Assembly (NCBI GenBank): GCA_003446775.1
Contig: DMCH01000158.1
Span: 23,126 to 87,125, forward strand
DNA length: 64,000 bases
Direction: 5' to 3'
DNA from: Chloroflexota bacterium
Lineage (GTDB): Bacteria; Chloroflexota; Dormibacteria; Dormibacterales; Dormibacteraceae
Part shown: positions 57,818 through 64,000 of the stretch, piece by piece
How positions within the stretch are numbered: the stretch's first letter is position 1
How the letters are laid out: each line of letters opens with the position of its first letter
Translations under genes and position numbers: made by a program
The notes under the pieces: generated by a model
Told to the model about the DNA's origin: nothing
The model's input: only the letters and a program-made list of their open reading frames with translations
The model's database searches: none

Positions 57818-58807
57818 TCAGCGGTTTTGTCGCGCGGCGTGTCCCACCGGTGTCCGTTCCGCCTTGGGCTGTGCCGTCTGCGTCATCTCCCGCACCGAGT
57901 ATGTGGGGTGCTGCATGCTCCGCGCGTGCATGCGCGCCAAGTACTCACCGATGATGCCCAGTGAGAAGAGCTGCGCGCCGGAGAAGATCGCGATCATCGA
58001 GGCCAGGAACGAGAAGCCCGGCACAGTGCCACCCTGGATCAGGTAGCGGATGACGACGAAGAACAGCGCCACGATGCCGATCACGGTGAAGAAGAGGCCG
58101 ATGAGGCTCGCGAGCTGAAGTGGCCATGTGCTGAAGCCGGTGATCATGTTGAGCGCATGGACCACGAGCTTGCGAAAGGTGTAGTTGGAGGTCCCGAGCG
58201 TGCGTGGTGCGTGCTTGACCTCGACGGCCGTGAACCGGGTCGTGCCCCAGGTCAGCAGGACGTCGACCGACACATACGGCCCGTCGTAGCCGGCGAAGGC
58301 GTCGCGGATCCTCGAGCGGAACACCTTGAAAGGACCCGCCTTGCGGGCGATCGGCGCGCCCATCGCCGACTGCAGGGCGATCTTCGTCACCTGGCTGGCG
58401 ACGTCGCGCCACAGCCCATGCGTTTCCTTTGCCGGTGTCCCGTAGACGACATCCTGGTCGTCAGTCAGCTTCTCCAGCAGCTTCGGGATCTCCTCTGGAG
58501 GATGCTGAAGGTCGTCGTCGATGCAGACGATCAGCTCGTAGCGGGCGAGGCGGATGCCGCAAAGCAGGGCGTTGTGCTGGCCGTAGTTGCGCATGAGGTG
58601 CACACCCCTCACCCAGCCGTGATCGCGCGCCAGGTCCTCGATCACCCGCCACGTGCCGTCGCGACTGCCATCGTCGACGATGATGAGCTCGTAATCGGTC
58701 GCGGCCGCGTCCAGGACCGACTCCAGCCTGCGGACCAGCTCGGCCAGGGAGAGCTCGCTGTTGTAGGCGGGCACGACCGCCGAGATGCTGGTGCGAGGGG
58801 ACGTCAC
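57818..58807 (-). CDS. family 2 glycosyltransferase with C-terminal membrane anchor (GtrB/DPM-like)
   Basis: This 329-aa protein has SAVVPAYNSELSLAELVRRL, ELIIVDDGSRDGTW, MRNYGQHNALLCGI and VCIDDDLQHPPEEIPKLL with the DXD-type metal site. Two hydrophobic helices at about 225-295 (LQLASLIGLFFTVIGIVALFFV and the GAQLFSLGIIGEYLAR region) match the polyprenyl-phosphate glycosyltransferase group. It probably makes an undecaprenyl-phosphate sugar, which a GT-C enzyme such as the one at 28817 could use. The GTG start is 10 nt after a TATCCT box on the minus strand. Confidence 0.92.
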   Translation of the reverse strand: MTSPRTSISAVVPAYNSELSLAELVRRLESVLDAAATDYELIIVDDGSRDGTWRVIEDLARDHGWVRGVHLMRNYGQHNALLCGIRLARYELIVCIDDDLQHPPEEIPKLLEKLTDDQDVVYGTPAKETHGLWRDVASQVTKIALQSAMGAPIARKAGPFKVFRSRIRDAFAGYDGPYVSVDVLLTWGTTRFTAVEVKHAPRTLGTSNYTFRKLVVHALNMITGFSTWPLQLASLIGLFFTVIGIVALFFVVIRYLIQGGTVPGFSFLASMIAIFSGAQLFSLGIIGEYLARMHARSMQHPTYSVREMTQTAQPKAERTPVGHAARQNR

Positions 58808-58817
58808 GAGCGGTCAG

Positions 58818-58872
58818 AGGATAGCAAACCAACGCGGCGGCGGCCGTGGGTCACAGGCGCAGAAGCTATCCT
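58818..58872. promoter_or_regulatory. divergent -10 boxes between GT2 and SDR genes
   Basis: GCTATCCT occurs on both strands: minus at 58823-58818, 10 nt before GTG 58807, and plus at 58867-58872, 8 nt before ATC 58881. No strong -35 boxes accompany them. If the plus box is real, the SDR must start downstream of 58872. Confidence 0.35.
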
Positions 58873-58880
58873 GTCCGGTC

Positions 58881-59858
58881 ATCAATACAAAGATCTCAAC
58901 AGGCATCCGGGTCGCCGTGACCGGAGGCGCCGGCTTCATCGGCTCGCACACGGTAGAGCTGCTGGTGGCGGCGTCGGCCAACGTCCTCGTCATCGACGAC
59001 CACAGCCATCCCTGCGGCGAGCCACTCCCGGGCGAGGTCGACGTGGTGTCGGCCGACTGCGGATCGGAAGCGGCGGCCAAAGCACTGGCCAGCTTCAAGC
59101 CCGACGTCGTCCTACACCTCGCCTCCAAGGGAGGCGTGCAGAGGGCCGCCCGTGACCCGGGCGAGCATGTCAAGGCCAGCCTGGCGAGCTCGGTGGGCCT
59201 GTTCGACGCGGCGGTCAAGGCCGGCGCGCGCCGTGTGGTGATCGCGTCGTCGGGAGGCACGATCTACGGCGAAGGCGCGAAGCTGCCCGCCAGGGAGATC
59301 TACAAGCCGAACCCGCTCTCCGCGCACGGCGCGTCCAAGCGATCCGAGGAGATCTACATGGCCGCGCTGGGGTTGAGGCACGGGGTCTCGACGCTGGCGC
59401 TGCGCTACGGCAACGTCTACGGTCCGCGCCAGGACGGCACCGGCGATTCCGGCGTCATCGCCATCACCTGCTACCGGCTGCTCGAACGCGGTTCGCTGCG
59501 CATCTATGGGGACGGCGGGCAGACGCGCGACTTCGTCTACGTGAGCGACGTGGCCGCCGCCAACGTGGCCGCTGTGTTCGGTCACGTCTCGGGAGAGGTG
59601 AACATCGGTACCGGCCGCGAGACCAGCGTCAACGCGGTCGTCAAGCGCTTGCTCGAGGAGTCGGGCCGGCACGCGAAGAGCGAGTTCCTGCCCGCGCGCG
59701 AGTTCGAGGTGCGCCGGGTGTGCCTCGACCCCGCTCGCGCGCGTCGCTACCTGGGCTGGAAGGCGAAGGTCTCGATCAACGCCGGGCTCGCCGCGACGTG
59801 GGCATGGTTTCGCAAGCGCCATGCGGCGCAGCGGGCGGCCACTTTGGGACTTCCTTGA
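58881..59858 (+). CDS. NAD-dependent epimerase/dehydratase, His in place of catalytic Tyr, start uncertain
   Basis: About 325 aa from codon 58881. RVAVTGGAGFIGSHTVELL binds NAD and VVIASSGGTIYGEG holds the catalytic Ser. The Tyr-Lys pair normally seen as PYGxSK reads LSAHGASKRSEEIY, so the Tyr is His. LALRYGNVYGPRQDGTGDSG and YGDGGQTRDFVYVSDVA are typical of UDP-glucose 4-epimerase relatives. In-frame ATG 58785 and GTG 58791 overlap the divergent gene and give an unlikely leader peptide; no normal start exists between them and the NAD motif, so ATC 58881 behind TATCCT is proposed. It precedes the Wbp-like genes and may act on the same sugar. Confidence 0.75.
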   Translation: MNTKISTGIRVAVTGGAGFIGSHTVELLVAASANVLVIDDHSHPCGEPLPGEVDVVSADCGSEAAAKALASFKPDVVLHLASKGGVQRAARDPGEHVKASLASSVGLFDAAVKAGARRVVIASSGGTIYGEGAKLPAREIYKPNPLSAHGASKRSEEIYMAALGLRHGVSTLALRYGNVYGPRQDGTGDSGVIAITCYRLLERGSLRIYGDGGQTRDFVYVSDVAAANVAAVFGHVSGEVNIGTGRETSVNAVVKRLLEESGRHAKSEFLPAREFEVRRVCLDPARARRYLGWKAKVSINAGLAATWAWFRKRHAAQRAATLGLP

Positions 59859-59914
59859 CGAGCGGCCCTTTCTGACCCGGATCCGCTGCCACGGCGGTAC
59901 CCTGGGAGCCCACC

Positions 59915-60517
59915 ATGACCCGGGACCCCGCCTACGTTCATCCTTCTGCCTTTGTAGCCGAGGATGCCGAGCTGGGGCCCGGCACGAAGGTCTGGCACCT
60001 GGCCCAGGTCCGAGAGGGCGCTCGCATCGGCGCGGAATGCACCTTGAGCAAGGGCGTCTATGTCGGCGAGGGGGTCGTAATCGGTGACCGGGTCAAGATC
60101 CAGAACGGCGCCTCGATCTACCCTGGCGCCACGCTCGAGAACGGTGTCTTCGTGGGCCCGCACGTGTCGTTCACCAACGATCGCCATCCCCGTGCGGTCA
60201 ACCCCGACGGGTCCTTGAAGACCGAGGCGGACTGGGAGCTCGGAACCATTTTGGTTCGCGAAGGCGCGTCGCTGGGCGCAGCCTCGGTGCTGGTGGCGGG
60301 CATCACCATCGGCCGTTGGGCGCTGGTCGCGGCCGGCGCTGTGGTTACGCGTGACGTCCCGGACCACGGCCTGGTCGCGGGCAACCCGGCTCGGGTGGTC
60401 GGCAACGTCTGTGTCTGCACGCGACGGCTACGCGAAGCTGGCGAAGGCGCCCTTGTCTGCGATCGGTGCGGCCGGAAGTACCGATGCGATCCCGACGGTT
60501 CGGTGAGGCCGGCATGA
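59915..60517 (+). CDS. left-handed beta-helix acetyltransferase, WbpD/WlbB-like
   Basis: This 200-aa protein has hexapeptide repeats from AELGPGTKVWHLAQVREGARIG to VLVAGITIGRWALVAAGAVVTRDVPDHGLVAGNPA. The long loop FVGPHVSFTNDRHPRA has the His expected for the WbpD/WlbB family, which N-acetylates the 3-amino group of UDP-2-acetamido-3-amino-2,3-dideoxyglucuronic acid. The C-terminus adds CVC, then CDRCGRKYRC, a small zinc-ribbon-like tail. GGGAG lies 6 nt before the ATG. Its stop overlaps the aminotransferase start as ATGA, and the next three genes supply the other pathway steps. Confidence 0.88.
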   Translation: MTRDPAYVHPSAFVAEDAELGPGTKVWHLAQVREGARIGAECTLSKGVYVGEGVVIGDRVKIQNGASIYPGATLENGVFVGPHVSFTNDRHPRAVNPDGSLKTEADWELGTILVREGASLGAASVLVAGITIGRWALVAAGAVVTRDVPDHGLVAGNPARVVGNVCVCTRRLREAGEGALVCDRCGRKYRCDPDGSVRPA

Positions 60518-61635
60518 AACAGGCGCGGCCGGTCGCGAGCGAGCCCCGACTCGAGATCGCGCATCCGCTGATCGGCGAAGAGGAGAAGCGAGCCGTGCTG
60601 GCAGTGCTCGAAAGCGGCCAGCTCGCGCAGGGACCCGTGGTGGCCGCGTTCGAAGATGCCTTCGCGCGGTGGCTCGGCGTGAAGCATGCGGTCGCCGTTG
60701 CCTCCGGTACCGCCGGATTGCACCTCGCGCTCCTCGCTCACGGGATTGGAGAGGGCGACGAGGTCGTGACCGCGCCCTTCACGTTCATCGCTTCCGCCAA
60801 CTCCGTTCTGTTCGCACGGGCTACCCCCGTCTTCGCCGACGTCCAGGCCGGCAACTTCTGCATCGATCCGGCGCGCGTGGAGGTAGCGATCACGCCGCGC
60901 ACCCGCGCCATCCTTCCCGTCCATTTATATGGGCACCCGGCGCCGATGGCCGAACTGGGCGAAATCGCCCGGCGGCACGGGCTGCTCCTCATCGAAGACG
61001 CGTGTCAGGCGCACGGGGCGACAGTGCACGGCCGGAAGGTCGGCGCGCTCGGGCACACAGCGGTCTTCTCCCTGTACCCGACCAAGAACATGACCTCGGG
61101 CGAAGGCGGGTTCGTGACCACCGATGACCCGGCCATCGCGTCTGCGATTCGAACGCTGCGCCAGCATGGGGAAGGCGAGCGCTACCACCACGAAGTGCTC
61201 GGTTACAACTTCCGCATGACCGATGTCGCGGCGGCGATCGGCCTCGCGCAGCTCGCCCGCCTCGACGGTTTCAACGCCGCGCGCCGCCATCATGCGCAGA
61301 TCCTCAGCGCCGGGCTGGCGGGTGCAGCCGGGCTCGCGGTCCCTGGGGAAAGCAGCAGCTATGGGCACGTCTATCACCAGTACACGGTCCGCGTCGAGGC
61401 CGGCCGGGACGGCCTGCGCAAGCGGCTCGATGCGCGCGGCATCGGAACCGGCGTCTACTACCCCATCCCCATTCACCATCAGCCGGTCTATGTCGAGCGC
61501 GGCTACGGCGGCCAGTCGTTTCCGACCGCCGAACGCCTGGCCCAAGAGGTGCTGAGCCTGCCCGTGCACCCGGCCCTCAGCGACGCGGACCTGCAGCGCA
61601 TCGTGCGCTCGGTGCGCGAGGAGCTCGCGGGATGA
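60514..61635 (+). CDS. DegT/DnrJ/EryC1/StrS aminotransferase, WbpE-like
   Basis: Predicted 373 aa, started at ATG 60514 because it overlaps the previous stop (ATGA); upstream GTG/ATG codons in frame lie inside the acetyltransferase gene. VASGTAGLHLALLAHGIGEGDEVV, TAPFTFIASANSVLFARATPVFADV, LIEDACQAHGA and SLYPTKNMTSGEGGFV are standard; the PLP Lys is at about 191. RMTDVAAAIGLAQL and GVYYPIPIHHQPVY close the fold. Context predicts conversion of UDP-3-keto-GlcNAcA to the 3-amino sugar. It overlaps the oxidoreductase start by ATGA. Confidence 0.92.
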   Translation: MKQARPVASEPRLEIAHPLIGEEEKRAVLAVLESGQLAQGPVVAAFEDAFARWLGVKHAVAVASGTAGLHLALLAHGIGEGDEVVTAPFTFIASANSVLFARATPVFADVQAGNFCIDPARVEVAITPRTRAILPVHLYGHPAPMAELGEIARRHGLLLIEDACQAHGATVHGRKVGALGHTAVFSLYPTKNMTSGEGGFVTTDDPAIASAIRTLRQHGEGERYHHEVLGYNFRMTDVAAAIGLAQLARLDGFNAARRHHAQILSAGLAGAAGLAVPGESSSYGHVYHQYTVRVEAGRDGLRKRLDARGIGTGVYYPIPIHHQPVYVERGYGGQSFPTAERLAQEVLSLPVHPALSDADLQRIVRSVREELAG

Positions 61636-62639
61636 TCCGGATCGGCGTCGTCGGCCTCGGCGTGATGGGGCGCAGCCACGCTCGCGTCCTGGACGACATC
61701 GACCATGCGAACCTGGTCGCCGTCTGCGACCCCGCCGAGGAAGCCATGGCTTGGGCCAGGAAACGACGTCTGACCGGCTACCGCTCGTACCGGGAGCTGT
61801 TCGACCACGAGCGGCTTGACGCGGTGACCGTCGCGGTGCCGACCCGATTCCATCTCGAGGTGGGCCTGGCCGCAATCGAGCGGGGCCTGCACGTGTTGAT
61901 GGAGAAGCCGATCGCAACCGACCTGGTCGAGGCGCACCAGCTCGTGGCCGCCGCCAAGAAACGCGGCACGGTGCTCGCCATCGGCCATGTCGAGCGCTTC
62001 AACCCCGCAGTCCGGGAGCTCAAGAAGCAGCTCGACGCCGGTGAGCTGGGCCGCATCTTCCAGGTCCACTCCCGCCGTCAAGGCCCATTTCCCTCGCGCA
62101 TCAGAGATGTCGGCGCCGTGATCGACCTCGCCACCCACGACCTCGATGTCATGCGCTACCTGCTCGGGGTCGAGGTCGTGCGACTGTACGCGGAGACAGA
62201 ACGGCGCATCCACACCGAGCATGAAGACATGCTCAATGCGCTGCTCAGGTTCGACGACGGGGCGGTCGGCGTCATGCAGGTCAACTGGCTGACGCCGACC
62301 AAGATCCGCGAGCTGTCGGTGCTCGGTGAGCGCGGGATGCTGCACCTCAACTACCTGACTCAAGACCTGACCTTCTTCGAGAACAGCACCGCCACCGGCG
62401 CCGAGGTGCCGCTGTCCCTGCTGACGGGGGTGAGCGAGGGCACCCTCCTGCGGCACATCGTCGACCGCGCTGAGCCGCTTCGCCTGGAGCTCGAGTCGTT
62501 TCTCGCTTCGGTCGCGAACAACACGCCGCCCGAGGTCGGCAGCGAGGACGGCCTGAAAGCGCTGTCCCTGGCGCTCGACCTCATCCGTTCCGCGAACGAA
62601 GGCCGCGTCCTCGATCTGGCCCGCCGGACAGCTCCGTGA
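61632..62639 (+). CDS. Gfo/Idh/MocA-family oxidoreductase, WbpB-like
   Basis: This 335-aa protein has IRIGVVGLGVMGRSHARVL as the NAD site, MEKPIATDL (the EKP motif) and GHVERFNPAVRELKKQL. IRDVGAVIDLATHDLDVMRYLLG contains the DxxxH pair of the active site. In the Wbp pathway this family oxidises C3 of UDP-GlcNAcA, using 2-oxoglutarate to recycle NAD. Placement between the aminotransferase and dehydrogenase genes, with 4-nt overlaps on both sides, supports this assignment strongly, although specificity is inferred. Confidence 0.88.
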   Translation: MIRIGVVGLGVMGRSHARVLDDIDHANLVAVCDPAEEAMAWARKRRLTGYRSYRELFDHERLDAVTVAVPTRFHLEVGLAAIERGLHVLMEKPIATDLVEAHQLVAAAKKRGTVLAIGHVERFNPAVRELKKQLDAGELGRIFQVHSRRQGPFPSRIRDVGAVIDLATHDLDVMRYLLGVEVVRLYAETERRIHTEHEDMLNALLRFDDGAVGVMQVNWLTPTKIRELSVLGERGMLHLNYLTQDLTFFENSTATGAEVPLSLLTGVSEGTLLRHIVDRAEPLRLELESFLASVANNTPPEVGSEDGLKALSLALDLIRSANEGRVLDLARRTAP

Positions 62640-63931
62640 GCCGAGCGTATCGGGTCGCTGTCGTCGGCCTCGGCAAGATCGGCCTGCCCGTGGCCGCCCA
62701 ACTCGCCGGCAAAGGCCATGTGGTGATCGGCGCCGACGTCGATGCTGCGGCCGTGGCCTCGGTCACCGCGGGGACCAGCCACGTCGACGAACCCGGACTG
62801 GCGGAGGCCGTGGCTGCCGCCGTTCGCAACCGGCGCTTGACGGCCACGACCGACACCGCGCAAGCCACGCGCTCGTCCGAGGTCGTGATCGTCATCGTGC
62901 CCGTGGTCGTGGATCGTGAGAAGAAGCCGGACTACAAAATGCTCGACGCCGCGCTGCGGGCGGTGGGCAAAGGCCTGGAGAAGGACGCCCTGGTGCTCAT
63001 CGAGACGACCCTCCCGGTCGGCGCCACTCGAAACCATGTGGCGCCGATCCTGGAGCGGGAGTCGGGCCTCATCTGTGGCAAAGACTTCTACCTTGCGTTC
63101 AGCCCCGAGCGCCTGTATTCAGGCCGCATCTTCCAGGATCTTGCCCGCTATCCGAAGATCGTGGGGGGCGTAGACGAGGAGAGCACCCGCCGCGCGGTCG
63201 CGTTCTATCAGGCTTCGCTCGATGCTGAGGTGCGCGGAGTCTCCAACGCGGAGACTGCCGAGTTCGCCAAGCTTGCGGAGACCACGTATCGGGATGTCAA
63301 CATCGCCCTCGCCAACCAGCTCGCCCTTTACGGCGGCGCGCGGGGCGCGGACACGAAAGAGGCATTCGTGGCTGCCAACACTCAGCCGTTCTCCCATCTC
63401 CACCGACCCGGCATCGGCGTCGGCGGCCACTGCATCCCGGTGTACCCGCATTTCCTCCTCAACGACAGTCGCACCGGCGAGCTCGAGCTCGTGCGAGTTG
63501 CGCGCGAGGTCAACGATGGGATGGCGGCCCGTTGCCTGGGTTGGCTGGACGATGCCATGGGCGGACTCGGAGGAGCACGAGTGTTGGTATTGGGTCTGTC
63601 CTACCGGGAAGACGTCAAGGAGCTGTCGTTCTCAACCGCGCTCGCAGTCATCGAGCTCCTGCACAGGGCCGGCGCGGTGGTGCTCGCTCACGATCCCCAC
63701 TTCACCGCGGAGGAGATCGCAGGCTTGGGAGTTGAGGTCGTCGTCCTGGACAAGCCTGTGGCTGTCGACGCCGTGATCGTGCAGGCCTTCCATCGCGAAT
63801 ATCGGGAGCTTGATTGGGCTCGGTTGACGGGTCTTCGCGCCGTCCTTGACGGCCGCGGCACACTGGATGCGACCACGCTGCGTGCGCGCGGCGTGACCGT
63901 GATCAGCGTGGCCCAGCCGCCCGGGCCGTAA
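62636..63931 (+). CDS. UDP-N-acetylglucosamine 6-dehydrogenase family, WbpA-like
   Basis: This 431-aa protein has VAVVGLGKIGLPVAAQLAGKG, LVLIETTLPVGATRNHV, YLAFSPERLYSGRIFQDL and the catalytic GIGVGGHCIPVYPHFLL. The SPERLYSGR segment resembles UDP-HexNAc dehydrogenases (WbpA/WecC). Oxidation of UDP-GlcNAc at C6 would start the pathway completed by the three genes upstream. GTG 62636 overlaps the previous stop as GTGA. After its stop only about 70 bp remain in the window. Confidence 0.9.
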   Translation: MSRAYRVAVVGLGKIGLPVAAQLAGKGHVVIGADVDAAAVASVTAGTSHVDEPGLAEAVAAAVRNRRLTATTDTAQATRSSEVVIVIVPVVVDREKKPDYKMLDAALRAVGKGLEKDALVLIETTLPVGATRNHVAPILERESGLICGKDFYLAFSPERLYSGRIFQDLARYPKIVGGVDEESTRRAVAFYQASLDAEVRGVSNAETAEFAKLAETTYRDVNIALANQLALYGGARGADTKEAFVAANTQPFSHLHRPGIGVGGHCIPVYPHFLLNDSRTGELELVRVAREVNDGMAARCLGWLDDAMGGLGGARVLVLGLSYREDVKELSFSTALAVIELLHRAGAVVLAHDPHFTAEEIAGLGVEVVVLDKPVAVDAVIVQAFHREYRELDWARLTGLRAVLDGRGTLDATTLRARGVTVISVAQPPGP

Positions 63932-63940
63932 CGTCCGAGG

Positions 63941-64000
63941 TCACATACGCCAGGTGAGCCGAGCTCGGTCGGCAAGGTGCTCGCCGCCAAACCAGCGGTA
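63941..64000 (-). CDS. possible C-terminal end of a convergent gene
   Basis: On the minus strand the last 60 bp read as 19 codons (YRWFGGEHLADRARLTWRM) followed by TGA at 63943-63941, only 9 bp after the stop of the dehydrogenase gene. Composition looks like protein, but the stretch is too short to identify and could be chance. Confidence 0.3.
   Translation of the reverse strand, partial: YRWFGGEHLADRARLTWRM

Noticed and set aside
1..64000. Insertion sequences, integrases, phage genes, tRNA or rRNA genes
   Set aside because: I looked for transposase and integrase motifs in the proteins and for obvious tRNA-like or rRNA-like sequence and saw none; small structured RNAs cannot be excluded by eye.

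Overview
The window is about 64 kb of dense, high-GC bacterial DNA, most likely one chromosomal region of a soil bacterium. No rRNA, tRNA, insertion sequence, phage gene or CRISPR array was seen. The roughly 95-residue secreted repeat, the high GC, the many genes lacking a Shine-Dalgarno site and the TANNNT boxes 6-8 nt before start codons suggest Candidatus Dormibacterota or Chloroflexota. That placement is an inference from recalled families, not a search.

Layout. 0-0.5 kb: end of a DegT-type sugar aminotransferase. 0.6-6.4 kb (minus): a GH18 repeat protein and ilvD. 6.4-7.7 kb: a Wzy/WaaL-like membrane protein. 7.7-26.8 kb: six consecutive large secreted proteins (PQQ-type propeller, putative glycosidase, CAP, sialidase-like propeller, Ycf48-like propeller, amidase), each ending in tandem copies of the same Ig-like repeat. 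26.9-36.7 kb: FkbM and class I methyltransferases, a GT-C-like membrane protein, a glycosyltransferase-like protein, a Wzx flippase and two members of an uncharacterised family; a third member lies convergently at 36.7-37.8 kb. 37.8-40.9 kb (minus): nucleotide-sugar dehydrogenase, extended SDR and Nudix hydrolase. 40.9-53.8 kb: a plus-strand polysaccharide cluster with a dehydrogenase, GT4 transferase, Wzx-Wzy fusion, CapD/WbpM-type dehydratase, TylF-like methyltransferase, split transketolase, DegT aminotransferase, small phosphoglycosyl transferase and two methyltransferases. 53.9-54.2 kb: an O-antigen-ligase remnant. 54.3-56.7 kb (minus): a second GH18 repeat protein. 56.8-58.8 kb (minus): SDR and GT2. 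58.9-63.9 kb: an SDR followed by four overlapping genes that match the WbpD-WbpE-WbpB-WbpA route to UDP-2,3-diacetamido-2,3-dideoxyglucuronic acid.

The genes make sense as an envelope or exopolysaccharide locus: sugar-nucleotide synthesis, lipid-linked initiation (51494-52102), assembly, methyl decoration, flipping and polymerisation. A set of secreted enzymes and propellers shares the locus and appears adapted to one extracellular scaffold through their common C-terminal array. Across eight proteins I count 40 repeat units; seven of the eight arrays end in a distinctive unit with an HGTT signature. I regard this modular secreted family as the most noteworthy system here.

Two genome habits recur. 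Genes in operons overlap by 4 nt (ATGA, GTGA, TTGA and probably CTGA), and several genes seem to use rare starts (CTG, ATT, perhaps ATC). Short dispersed palindromic elements of two types sit between genes.
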